Positions 43,391-54,411 of a stretch of 64,000 nucleotides of DNA are shown here, one piece after another (within the stretch, counting starts at the first letter, position 1; every line of letters begins with the position of its first letter). The position numbers and the translations under genes are program-made. The stretch comes from Heliocybe sulcata (lineage: Eukaryota > Basidiomycota > Agaricomycetes > Gloeophyllales > Gloeophyllaceae), in assembly GCA_004369045.1 (NCBI GenBank), contig ML213515.1, positions 654,818 through 718,817 of the forward strand, given 5' to 3'. The notes below the pieces were generated by a model. That model made no database searches. It was not told the DNA's origin and saw nothing but the letters and a program-made list of their open reading frames with translations.

Positions 43391-44719
43391 ATGCAAACTA
43401 TTCCAGCGGAGCTGGTGTCCAAGATCTTCGTCCACTGCCTGGATACAGAGTCCGACTTCATCACACCAAACCCTCACCATGCCCCCCTTCTTCTTACCCA
43501 AGTGTGCGCATCATGGAGGGAGCGCGCCATCAATTCGACGGAGCTATGGTGCTCCCTCCACGTCAGCGTGCGTGATTGCGCAGACTCTTCCGAGCTCCGA
43601 GCACAGCGTGCGGTCGCCCTTCTCCAGTCATGGCTTTCTCGCGCGGGCGCGCACCCGCTCGCTCTGTCCATGCGCCTCGAATACCGGAAGAAGAGCGAGC
43701 TGAGCAATTATGTTCCTCTCCTCCGCTCTTTTATACCGCAGTGCCGCATTTTGTCTCTCGGTGCAATATGCGACTGGCTACCTCCTCTGCTTTCAGGTCT
43801 TCACTGTCCCATGCTAGAGTCCCTCGAATTGCGAAACGTGACCGAAGCTTACCCCTTTGATTCTCCATTGCACGCACCATCCCTGCAGAGGCTACGGCTC
43901 AGCGGCAACATCGAATGGACAATCGAGTCTATACGCTTCCCGCGTTCTCAGCTCCGAGAATTGCAGTGGTCCTATTACTTTCGCAAGCGAGAAATCCTAC
44001 ATATATTACCGCAGTATACCTCCTTGGCCAAGTGCCGCGTGACAATCCCGAGAGAAGTTACGCTTGACAAGGTACCTGCGAGCGAACTGCCACTTCTGCG
44101 AGCTCTGGAAGTCAACGCACTACATGAGCGAGACGGTCGTAACTTCGCCAAATTTTTGGCCCTCTTCCTAGCTCCATCCTTGCAGGAGCTGCGTCTGGTT
44201 CCTACCAACCTCGATGTCGGCTTCTCCTTCTGCTTACCGTCGGCAGCCTCTCTCAGGCGTTTCCTTGTGCGCTCGGACTGTCGTCTGACGGAGCTGAGGA
44301 CAGAACTTTGGCTGTCCTTCGCTAGAGACGTAGAGCAGTTTCGCGAGCTGCTGCTCGCCATGCTCCATCTCGAAAGGCTGCACATTGATGGCGTCAACGA
44401 TCACTTCTGTAGAGAGAAGACCGGTTTCTCAGACATCTGCGACTATCTCGCCTATGCTCCGACAGGCGAATCACAGCAGACTCTCTTGCCGCAGCTTACA
44501 GACTTCACAATTAACGGGGTGGCTGATCGTCATGACATGTCGCTCGACAGAATGCTGCGGTCGCGGATCCGGGGCACCGCATCTGCGCAGGACGGAAGGG
44601 TTTATCTTGGCCGATTTTACATACTAGTCGTCCCATCCAGTAGTCTCGCTGACCGTATGGAATGGACCGGGCCCAAGGACGGCGACATTCTTAAAAGTAG
44701 GCAGATGGAACACCTATAA
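43391..44719 (+). CDS. F-box protein (plus-strand array, member 2)
   Basis: Single exon, 442 aa from the first ATG (MQTIPAELVSKIFVHCLDTE); the frame is open upstream but without an ATG. Then APLLLTQVCASWRERAINST with ELWCSLHV, WLPPLLSGLHCPMLESLELR, LTELRTELWLSFARDVEQFR and a slightly altered end (WTGPKDGDILKSRQMEHL) that differs from the usual KSILH. The upstream region is shared with the pseudogene at 31938-33250 but is interrupted by the transposon at 42348-43135, leaving about 250 bp of original promoter next to the gene. It is a likely SCF substrate receptor. Confidence 0.83.
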   Translation: MQTIPAELVSKIFVHCLDTESDFITPNPHHAPLLLTQVCASWRERAINSTELWCSLHVSVRDCADSSELRAQRAVALLQSWLSRAGAHPLALSMRLEYRKKSELSNYVPLLRSFIPQCRILSLGAICDWLPPLLSGLHCPMLESLELRNVTEAYPFDSPLHAPSLQRLRLSGNIEWTIESIRFPRSQLRELQWSYYFRKREILHILPQYTSLAKCRVTIPREVTLDKVPASELPLLRALEVNALHERDGRNFAKFLALFLAPSLQELRLVPTNLDVGFSFCLPSAASLRRFLVRSDCRLTELRTELWLSFARDVEQFRELLLAMLHLERLHIDGVNDHFCREKTGFSDICDYLAYAPTGESQQTLLPQLTDFTINGVADRHDMSLDRMLRSRIRGTASAQDGRVYLGRFYILVVPSSSLADRMEWTGPKDGDILKSRQMEHL

Positions 44720-45130
44720 GCGCTACAGCCTCCGGACTCTTTCAGTTCACGCGCGACTTCAGCTTCAGCTAGCATTATGACGGTACATACTTCGTATTAG
44801 TCTCGCAATTGCAATATTTGACGGTAACACACCCGCATGCAATGGGCGCCGCCACAATGTCAAGTAGACAATACTCAGCGCTCAGGCACGCCACAACGCG
44901 CTGGGACCAAATTTAGGTCCATGAATCACTTATGATGTCGTCGAGACCTTCCGTGATTTGTCCGTCTGTGCAGGCAACAACGACAACCCAGTTAGCTCCC
45001 GATAATGATATGGTATGAGTTGGGGATAATATGTACAGTCAAAGGTCGTCTACATGTACTAGGACCGATGAAGAATATGCTAATGCGTAGTCCAGGATGC
45101 GTGCGTGTAGGTAAACTATCAAGGATACTT
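44720..45130. other. Intergenic, no gene seen
   Basis: Convergent space between an F-box gene and cytochrome c. The part next to 45130 is probably the cytochrome c 3' untranslated region. Confidence 0.55.
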
Positions 45131-45691
45131 TTATGCCGTCTGGAGATCATGGAGTCAGTATGATGGTAGTGGCGGTAAAGGAGCGGGGAGGTACGTACCG
45201 ACTCCTTGAGGTAAGTGATGAGGTCATTCCGGTCCTTGTCCTTCTTGAGGCCAGCGAACGCCATCTTCGTGCCAGGGATGTACTAAGGAGAAAGCCAAGA
45301 CATTAGTACGCTGGTGCTGCGTACCACGACTGAGGGCAAGCTCACCTTCTTAGGGTTCTCGAGGTACTCAAACAGAGTGTTCTCTTCCCATGTAATGCCC
45401 TTGTTTACGTTGGCAGCGGTGTAGGAGAAACCCTCGGCCTGACCAGTCTTACGACCAAAGACACTGCATATCCACAGCGTCAGCCTCCAACCTCCGTCCA
45501 GTGCTCAGTGATACGTACCCATGCAAGTTGGGGCCGACCTTGTGCGGTCCACCAGCCTCAACAGTGTGGCACTGAGCGCACCGGGTCTTGAAGAGAGAGG
45601 CACCCTTGCCAGCGTCACCTTGACACGTCGACCGTCAGCCTCACGTCCTCGTCCTCCACTGCAGTACACACTCACCCTGAGAGTAAGGCAT
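45131..45691 (-). CDS. CYC1: Cytochrome c
   Basis: Five exons in transcript order (45676-45691, 45519-45618, 45346-45463, 45199-45282, 45131-45139) give 108 aa. It is the soluble electron carrier between complexes III and IV in the mitochondrial intermembrane space. The heme-binding CAQCH, the GPNLHG turn, the axial methionine in [20 protein letters not shown] and the start [19 protein letters not shown] are all typical. The first exon has only 16 coding bases and the last only 9 (encoding Thr-Ala-stop), so the end KESTA is easy to miss without splicing. CCAAT boxes lie upstream at 45889 and 45985. Confidence 0.95.
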
Positions 45692-45847
45692 GTCTAAGAG
45701 GAGTCTAGGAGGGGTCGTTAAGAGAGGGATTATAAACAAGTAGTCGTAAGACTAGAGCAAAATGTAGTAGTCCGTAGAGGTAGAGGTGCAAGTCGCAAAC
45801 TTTGCCTTTAAATTTAATTTCCTGTTTCTATCCTGCCCGCGCGTGTA

Positions 45848-45989
45848 TGACGTAAGCTGACGTCCGGTTCCTTCCGCTGCCTTTTTGGCCAATCGGGCAT
45901 GTCGGATTAAACCGCGTGCCGCGGGTCATTGTTGGGCCACGATCGTGCTCGAGACCCGGGGACAAACCTCGGCCCTGCTGTCAGCCAAT
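45848..45989 (-). promoter_or_regulatory. Cytochrome c promoter: CCAAT boxes and TGACGT sites
   Basis: CCAAT occurs at 45889-45893 and 45985-45989, that is ATTGG on the coding strand, about 200 and 300 bp upstream of the start. Two TGACGT hexamers lie at 45848 and 45858. CCAAT is the target of the fungal HAP2/3/5 complex, which drives respiratory genes including cytochrome c. TGACGT is a bZIP half-site. The assignment is based on position and motif only. The remaining stretch 45990-46567 has short frames and no gene. Confidence 0.5.
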
Positions 45990-46567
45990 CATACCGTTTG
46001 GAATATTGAATTTTCTGGCACTGCTAATATTGCGAGTATCACACCGAAAAGCAGCTTGGACGCCTGCCAGCTGTTGCACATCCCGAGCTCGGGCATCGCT
46101 CGACATTAAATGAGACCAGTAATAGAATCGTTCGAGGGCCAATTGATGTCTTACTGCCAGCATCACCAGAAATACTAAAAACGCCGTCACTCACTGTTCC
46201 TGTGGGATGTCACCTCATGTATGGACTGCGAGAGAAGACTGAAAGAGCCAAGCACGTAGAGTAAACCACGATTGGCCAGAATCAGTTCATGCGCATGCAC
46301 GTCCGCCATTGCACTAGGTGTCGCAGATTATATACCGACGTGCCTAGAAGTATCCGTTAGTGAGTACGAGCTCCACAACGTATGGCACAGAGGAAGAGAA
46401 TCAGAAACTATATCGCCGCAAAAAGCGATGAAAAAGCCGGACATATATCACTCCACTTTCCAAGAGCAATGCCCTCCAAAGGGTCATATGGCCCCGGCAA
46501 ACTGTCATCCCCAAACAACTCAATGACCTACAAAACACTCACATATACAAACTAACTGAGACGGACA

Positions 46568-48059
46568 CTATAATTCATCCTCCTCGTCGGTAAGCTCCTC
46601 CCCTTCCCGGACACCGCGGTGGCGCTCGTATCCTTCTCTTCGTGCCCATGACCACCCGTCGGTGTAGGGCTCTATTCGGAATGGGAGGAGGAGGGTGTAT
46701 AGAGGACTGGAGAAAAGGTTAGAAGCGGGCAGTTACTTGAAGGGTAGTATACTAACTATCCGTCCCTCCCTACGTTGAAGAAAAGCTCCAGGTTTTTGCG
46801 TTTCCTAGAATACGCTAAGTGTTCTGCTGTGTCACGCTCCAGAAACACAGGCAACCTACCCAAGATCATACGAGTTCACGAACGTCTGAAGAAATGAGTT
46901 ACATGGGATTCACAAAAATGGCAATCATACATACCTCGCCCCTTTCCTCAGCCACCTTACGGTAATGCTCATGATCCTGTGCTTCGACGCTCGTCTCGCC
47001 TTTGACGATGCTCCACACGTGCCAGCTGCACATCACTGCTACTGCTAGGCTCAGGACACCTGCTAGGATGTACGTCAAGATGAAGCCGAGCGCCGGAACG
47101 CGGTACGGCCATGCGGGCTGGTGGCAGAAAGTCTGCTTGAGTATAATTGAGGGGGAGAAGGTGAAAAAAGCAGACTGACTTGGTAGTAATACCCAATGGC
47201 TTCGAGAAACTGGTGCCAGCCGAGCACGACATAGCAGAATGAGGCAATAATGAGGTATACCCTAATTTAAGCGGTTGAGGATGGTTGAACAGTGGGTATT
47301 GGTAAAACTTACATGAACAAGATGAAATGCCGTTCGTTATGCAGACCCACGCATTGGTTCACCCCTTATACACCATGAGCTCAGCAGAGAGGTCCCAACC
47401 AAGAAAAATACAGACACTATGCATAATCAGTCGTCTTACGGACAATATGTACTGACAGACCTACTGGACAATGGTGGTCGAACTTCAACACACACCGATT
47501 ACATATCCTACAATGATGTGCTCTCTTCCAACCCGATCCAATTGTCAGTCTGAAAACCGACCCGCGAAGCACAGCACTCACCTCGGGTCTGGGCTGCAGA
47601 CACTTCCTGCACTTGCCCACACTCGCTCTGGTCACCCTGACATCCTCCGACCACCGCACACCCGTCAACGCCCTATTCCTTGCTGTCCTCCTCTTCCTCG
47701 CCCACACCCACCCACTCCCGCTCTGCCTCGGCGGGTCCTCCACGAACCCGGGCGGCACCGTGCATACCCACCAGTAGTGCCCCAGCATGTTCACGATGAT
47801 GACGAGGCATATCGGCGTGGTAAGCCACGGCCATCGCAGGGACGGCTGTTCAATATCAACTGTCCGAAGATCCGATTGTTAGAAGGAAGCTGGGTAGGAG
47901 AAGAACGCGAACGCACTGACAGAAACATACTGTCCCAGTGGAGAGCAGAATCACTGCCAGTCCGACGAAGAACGGACCTGCTGCGCCAGTTATTCGGTCA
48001 CCTAACCGTTCCAGTGCTCTGAAGCATCGGAAAACCGTCTTCGCGCATGGTCCTGGCAT
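46568..48059 (-). CDS. DHHC-type palmitoyltransferase
   Basis: Nine exons in transcript order (47931-48059, 47582-47845, 47461-47524, 47313-47364, 47180-47261, 46935-47132, 46860-46885, 46757-46804, 46568-46706) give about 333 aa. It transfers palmitate from acyl-CoA to cysteines of target proteins in endomembranes. Two N-terminal membrane segments are followed by the cytosolic zinc-binding core [32 protein letters not shown] and [12 protein letters not shown]. Two more membrane segments come next, and an acidic tail ends LTDEEDEL. Oddity: the best splice of exons 3 and 4 reads DHHCPVGVNQCVG instead of the near-invariant DHHCPW(I/V)NxCVG. Either the donor differs from the one I chose or the tryptophan is lost. 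The final introns use GTATG, GTAGG and GTTAG donors. Confidence 0.85.
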
Positions 48060-48384
48060 TCTTCAGTATGAAGACAGTAAAGTGGGAAAGCGTAGTATAT
48101 TGGCATGAGGCGGTGTCGACTTGGTGCGGACTGAAGTTAGACGCGCAGCGACGTCGGCTTCCGGGGAGTGTATCACCACTCCAAGATCCAGCAGAAGAGG
48201 CCGCAATCCACGCTCGCTGTAATATTCACTACAGAATAACCACGCTAAACTACGATGCAAAGAGAATAAAAATAGAATCAAGATGGAGAAAGATGAGCAC
48301 CACCACTATCGAACATCGAATATTACATCCATTGGAATCAAAATCCGTAGCACACCACCTGACTGTACAATTTCAACTAGACAA

Positions 48385-50285
48385 TCATCGTCCTCGTTTG
48401 GGCGTCATCGCTCTTCGCGGTGTGGGAGGGGCTACTGTCAACCGCCGATCCTGCACGGGCGCTTCCGTGATGCGCTGCACCTCCCTCACAGCGCGTCTTG
48501 CAGCGTCCCCAACCTGTGCTGGAGGGCGCTCGGCGTCCAAGCGTGATAGTGCGCGTAGCAACTCTTGCGGATCGGGGCGGTCGGGCGGTCGTGGCACCGG
48601 AGTGGGATGCGATGTCGAAGGGGTGGATGTGCGCGCAGACAGTGAGAGGTTGAGGAGGGCGAAGCGATGATTGAGATCATCAGAGGCGTAGTGTGTCGTG
48701 TGCATGGACGTCTGTACGAGCGCTTGTAGGCGATCAACCTGCGAGTCGGGTCAGCAACGAGCTGCACAACGTCAAGTTCCAGACGTACCGTAAACTCAAG
48801 ATCATGCAAACGCGAGCTTAACGGATCCTGCTCTCCAACCTCGCTGAGAGCTTTGCGTGCTAAATCGACACCATTGGCGCTGCGGAACTCCTCCGTCAAC
48901 TCGGCCTCCCGAGGCTCCCAGTCGACAGCGCGCTGCTTGCCCTTTGCCTTTGCAGACTTCCTCCGCTCCTCGAGAGCAGTCATCACACGGGACTGATGCC
49001 CATTGTAAAAGTGTACGACCTCGTCCCATGCTTTGTCCTCCGCCTTGGCTCTGTAGACATGTCAAGGTTAGGACCATGATCAAATTACGTGGAGGGGAAG
49101 GTCAACCGCACCGCTCGATATGCTCGGTAAAGCGCACCTCCCGCGCCCTGTTCTTGATATTCTGCTCGTTCGGCTTCATCTTCTTCGTCGATGCCTCACT
49201 CGACACACCGTTCGGACTGTACACGTTCGTGTCAATCTTCCGTTCCGCCAGCATCCGGATCGCATCCTCCTGAACCGCGCGCAACAGCTTCGAGGCATTG
49301 GCCGACAGAGGTTTCAGACTGGCCGGAGGGTCTTTGCCAGCGTCGCTGGATTTATGCTTGGATGATGAGGGGGCAGGTTTGGACGTGGATGACGGCGAAG
49401 TCCGGTTCATCGCGCGAGAGGAGCACCATATGAGAAGTTGACGGGCTCGCTGGGCTTCTGGGAGGTCGGCATCGATGTGTTTGTAGAAGCTGGAGTCGGA
49501 AACAGATGCGTGAGGTTGAGCTGTGCCGTATTGCCATAGGTAAGGATCTCCAGTAATATGATAATGCACTGAATTACACGAACTGATAACGCCAGAAGTA
49601 TCGTATGCGGTGCTTACTCGTTTCCCGCGCATGCTCAGGGAACTCTTCCTGCGGTTTGGAGGTGGTGGGTCTCCGTTCCGTGTTAGAGATCGCCCTTGGC
49701 GACTCTGATCTGAATGAGGAGGCTGCTTGGCGGATGTGGACACGGCGGGTAGACTGAAATCCTTGTTGACGGCTTCTGCGTTGGCACGCGACCGGCGTCG
49801 CAGATGCTCCGCCTCAACGTTCATTTGACGCACATCCTCGTCGACTTCTGGGTCAGGTCGGGATGCTGCAATCAGGTCACGCTCTTTCGCCTTCCCGACA
49901 GGTCGGTGGGGTGGTCGGGGATCGGATTTGAACTTCTTAGAGGGGGGCTGGGACGGCCCAGCGGATGGCGGTCGTGGCGGGGGATGATCTGGGGGCTGGG
50001 TGGATGGGGTACGTGATGACGGTGCCGAGGGCTGTGCTCGGACAATGACTAGACCTCCGGGCTGCTCCTCGCCATTGATCACTGCAGCAGTCCCTCTATC
50101 AGACGCGCGGAATGCGACAAGTAGGTGCCAACTCACGTTTGCGTTTGGCGACCCCGTTCGGTTTTGCTGATAGCTAGAAACACACATATAGCTTCAGTAG
50201 GAATCACCCTGCAGATCCAGCGCGCACTCACTTCTTTCTTCAGTCGTTTCGACGCGTTCGCAAGCGTATTGGCATCGTCGGGCAT
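48385..50285 (-). CDS. DSN1: Kinetochore protein DSN1/Mis13
   Basis: Five exons in transcript order (50232-50285, 50137-50173, 49112-50081, 48789-49050, 48385-48738) give 558 aa. It is a subunit of the MIS12/MIND complex, which links the inner kinetochore to microtubule-binding Ndc80. The N-terminal third is disordered, basic and proline-rich. The Mis13 signature follows: SVSDSSFYKHIDADLPEAQR, ARQLLIWCSSRAMNR, then the helical part LLRAVQEDAIRMLAERKIDT and WDEVVHFYNGHQSRV. The C-terminus contains a coiled region (SSRLHDLEFTVDRLQALVQ) and ends TPKRGR. The start MPDDANTLAN is the nearest ATG; upstream in-frame ATGs exist. It follows 325 bp (48060-48384, nothing seen) after the palmitoyltransferase start and runs in the same direction. 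Confidence 0.88.
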
Positions 50286-52476
50286 CTTCCGTTTCGCAGT
50301 GGATTGTGCGTGCTCCGGGGGTATCATAGGTCCCGTAACGGTGGTAACGTACGAGCGCACCCAGTTCATATACGCCAGAGGCCGCCTTTGGACGCGTCGT
50401 CGACGTCGGGAACGCGTTCGTGGTCGCGCGCGGTGGTGGGGGAGGAGAGAACTGCTGAAAGCGGAGTTCGAATTGTGTTTCCCACCCTCGTTCATTCAAC
50501 AAACGAGTGTGACAGTGACGCGCCCTGTGACGTTTCGTTCCTGCTTGAAGGTTCCGCGCCGTATGTCCGCACTTGTCCTTCTGTCATCCGCGTCGTCCGC
50601 AACAGCGAGCACCACTATAGAGATGCTGACAATCACATCTCTCTATCTGTTTCCAATGAAAATGGTGTCCGCAAAAAAATCAAGCCGGAGTGACAGTTGC
50701 ATGCACACGCGTTTCCTTGGCTCTCCCAATGGCCAAAGTATGGTCCTGCAGAACTCACCGATAAGGGCCGAATACGGCTCTTATGAGTGTCCCCGACGTT
50801 TGGACGAACTAGGATATCCGCATCATGGTACGTCTACCGCGGTCAGCACTGACTCCCACTTCCTTGTAGAATCTACGGAGTGTCGAGATGTCACGCCCTG
50901 GTACTGGTACAGTCAGCATGTTGCAAGTGATGCGTCTTGACGACGCTTATCAGGGTTGAAGTCTGCAATTGAACCTGGCGTCTCAATGACGGTACGACTC
51001 CTTCAGCTTAGTCAATCCCCTCAGTCGGTGTACTCGTCGTTCTGGTCCGTATATGCGCTGGGCTTTGGTACCTATCTGAATGCCCGCTCGTGTGCCGTCC
51101 CCGTCCTGCTTTTGGCGGCTCGAACAACCTCGGCGACGTCGTTTTGTCTTGATATCCGTGCGCTATGGAGTTCTTGTATCTTCTTGTCTTCAGCGTGCGT
51201 GGAAACCCTCGGTACGACTAACTCAATGTGATTCTGGACGACATGGCCACTTGAACATGCTGCGCGTTGGCGTGAGCTCCTTGGCTACTTAGGCTGTTGC
51301 TCACATAGTCTTTCCTGTCTGACAGCGGCACGGCACTGAGCTGATGTGTGGACGAGCTCGGAGGCATCGTAGCGACAGATATTCTATTCCTCGGTTGTCC
51401 TACCCTGAATGTGCTGGTAGATGGTGAACTTCGTGAAAACGAGGTCTAACTCACAAAGCAGTGTCCGATTTTGACCCCGCTGCTCACTGCCGGATGGACA
51501 ACTCATGCGGCAAGACTCTCACACCCTATTCTATCTGGCTCAATGAGAGCGCGCTATACTTGCGCTGGGTCGTCCTGTCTGGATATTTCCAGTAGCTCAG
51601 GTCGCTACCCATGGATCTATCCACTGTATCTGATTTCCCGAGCTCTGGTGGGTTTCTCCGCGAGGTCTTCCCCCATTGACCTAGCCGTGGGTCCTCAAAA
51701 ATGCCTGTCGTTGCCCTTCTGCCTCCCGGTTTGATTAATGCTGCTGTGACGGCGGGCTGGGACTGGTGACATCTATACCTTCATTGCCATTGCATATTAC
51801 AGTACCACCCTACTGAGTCTCGGTTCAGACGGGCTACCGAGACGACACGCTAGCTCGCTGCTATTTGCAACATTCCTCCGCGTCCTTACCGGTCTTGTGA
51901 CCGGTCCCATGGACACTGGCTGCTTGAACCTGCGTCGTCAGCAGTTTGCCACGGCGTTTCCGACTGTGTCTATGCTGGCCCTGATTAACCTCTACCACTG
52001 AGCTATGCAATGCAACTTTCCGTGTGCATAAGAATCTCACCGCAGTGTCTAGTACGGCGGTTTTCCGAGAGTACAGTCCAACGTCATTCTTACGCTTAGT
52101 CCCGCACTCACCCATGTCCCTGCTCCTGCTCCTGCTCCTCCTCCTGCGGCTACAGCTCTAGACCTATATACTGGTCCTCTTCCACCTCCATCGCCACATC
52201 GGCAGATTACGCCATCTCAACGCCAAGCGTGCATCGCTCCGATATCCGATCCGGTTCCCTAGGATGGCAATTTCCCACGCTCAATGTCTGGAACAAAATG
52301 GGCGCTAAACTTATCGTCTTCACTTTACTCAGACGATCTCGGTTTCATTACTCATACCCCGCGGCCGGGCCTTTCTTGGTTTATATATCCCGTATACTTG
52401 ATTCCTGCGTCACATCTCTATCTCGGACCCTCTTCATCACTACTTGGTAAATCGGATCACCAACAACGGTACACTC
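50286..52476. other. Long divergent interval, no firm gene
   Basis: About 2.2 kb separate DSN1 from the dioxygenase. Many short plus-strand frames exist. Around 51800-52000 a frame reads FLRVLTGLVTGPMDTGCLNL, hydrophobic and possibly from a decayed membrane protein, but no family match is firm. A CCTGCT microsatellite is at 52118-52147. Confidence 0.4.
52118..52147. repeat. CTGCTC / CTC microsatellite
   Basis: Three CTGCTC units followed by CTC repeats, in non-coding sequence upstream of the dioxygenase. Confidence 0.8.
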
Positions 52477-53995
52477 ATGGCCGACTTTTTACTACCGAAC
52501 CACTTCCTCTCCCTCCCGCGTCCTGACTCGCACGAAGGCGCGCCGGAAGGCGCTGCGGATATCTCGACCCTCGCCGCTGCGGATTTTGATGTCGACAATA
52601 GGACAGGGTTTATGCCGCCGCAGCCGCCCCTGGCGCGGTTGCCGGAGGAGTGGGAGGAGTGGGAGAGTGTGCTGGAGGAGGCAGTTGAGAAGCGCATAAA
52701 GCTTGGAAGCAGGGAGGATTTGACGCACGAAGACAGGGAAATGGGGGAGAGATGGAGGGAGAAGGTTAAAAAGGTTAGTACTCGTATTCAGGACTTACTT
52801 CTGGTTGTAACGTGCTAACTGCTATTTGCAGATGCCCGTCCTGGACACGGATCTCCTCAATAAATCAGAGATATTGCTTCGGAGAGCTCACCATGTGCTC
52901 GCCTACATAATGCACTTTTATATCCACTCACAACCTCCCTCCTTGCAAACCATCATACCTCGGTCCATCACTCTCCCTCATCTTCGCATCTGCGCTCAGC
53001 TGCAACTACCCCCAGTAGTGACTTACTCTGACGATGTCCTATACAACTGGGATTTTAAAGAGTCCTCTGCCGACCCCTGCCGCATCCCCACGACCGAAAA
53101 TATTAAGGCGATGACCCTCTTTACGGGCACAAAAGATGAAGAGGAGTTTTATCTGTCGTCTGCGCGTGTCGAGCTGCGCGGCGTTGAAGCGCTGGAGCTG
53201 ATGCGGCTGACGATGGACGAAGCGTTCGTCGGCGATGCGATTGCCCTCCGGCGTATCACCACGTACCTGCACGACATGGCAGACGTCATTAGGGGCATGT
53301 CAAGTCAGCTTGTACGCGTGCGCGAGGGGTGCGACCCGTCAGTCTTTTATAACGAGATCCGGCCTTGGTTCAAGGGCGCGGACTCGGGGAGCGGAAAGTG
53401 GGTGTTTGAGGGACTGGATGAAGACCCAACTTTGGTGGAGCCGGAGGAGTTGTCTGGACCGAGTGCGGGACAGAGCTCGGTGATCCATGCGTTGGATATC
53501 TTCTTTGGCGTGGATCAGTATTCGCATTCGTTGACGCTCTCGGGGTCGTCGAAGGAAGAGAGTACGGCCAACGCTACGTACAGTCCACCAAACAAGAAGT
53601 CCTTCCTCAGCCGGATGCAGATCTACATGCCCCGCTACCACCGCGCGTTCCTCCGGCACCTCTCTGCGAACCCTCGGCCCCTCCGCGCGCTTGTTGCTGC
53701 GCATGCTACGGATGCACCCGAGCTTCTCGAAGCGTACAATGCTGCTGTTACTGCGCTGAAGGAGTTTCGTGACGCCCATATGCGCATCGTGGCGGTCTAC
53801 ATTATTGGCCCGAGCCGCAAGGTGGCTAATGGTATCCAGGAGAAGCAGGAGGGGAAGAAGAGGTTTACGGAGGCGGACACGGATGAGAGGGAGGTGCTGA
53901 AGGGTACCGGCGGTACCGACCTAGTCAAGTTTCTGAAGGGCGTGCGAGATAGGACTGCGAGTGCTGTTATCCCGCAGGCCTCGGATGCGCGATGA
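52477..53995 (+). CDS. Indoleamine 2,3-dioxygenase
   Basis: Two exons (52477-52773, 52832-53995) give 486 aa. The heme enzyme opens the tryptophan ring to N-formylkynurenine, the first step of the kynurenine/NAD route. Family blocks are seen in order: FDVDNRTGFMPPQPPLARLP, HVLAYIMHFYIHSQPP, LPHLRICAQLQLPPVVTYSD, the IDO signature region VREGCDPSVFYNEIRPWFKG, IHALDIFFGVDQ, RMQIYMPRYHRAFLRHL and DAHMRIVAVYIIG, which carries the proximal heme histidine. It is somewhat longer than animal IDO because of a loop before the C-terminus and a lysine/glutamate-rich tail. The ATG at 52477 gives the expected N-terminus. The next 416 bp (53996-54411) are non-coding. Confidence 0.93.
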
Positions 53996-54411
53996 TTCAC
54001 GCCGAGGTCAGATTCCTATTTATTCCTTATTTAGGGGGTACAGTTTGATCTTCTGGTAGACTTGTGTTAGTATTGTATCATGCTGCGCACCACGTAGAGC
54101 CACACTGCGCGGCTAGATATTTCAATATCGTTATGTCTCATAACCAGATGCCGACGTAGTCGGTGAATGTAATGGCGTGCCATCAAAGACATTGACCCAG
54201 AAGGTATGAGGAGAACCATATTTAGGCGAATGTGCCGTAGGCCGTACGAGTTCGTAAGCCACTTGGAGGTGTTCCTTACCTGCACTTTCGATGTCGTAAA
54301 CCGTCGGCGAAGCCTTCTTCTGACTCCTCCAACGGCTCCGGTATATATCCGTTGGACTGTTTTATAACGCTCTGAATCAAAGCACATATACCTGTGCAGC
54401 TCTGCGCTAAG

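Noticed and set aside
49552-49660. Intron in DSN1 beginning GTAAGC after RGKR
   Set aside because: No acceptor in the right phase follows, and the frame is open through the region, so it was kept as coding.
51471-52115. Hydrophobic frames suggesting a seven-helix membrane protein
   Set aside because: Only one hydrophobic stretch is convincing, the frames do not join and no family signature is present; listed as no firm gene.
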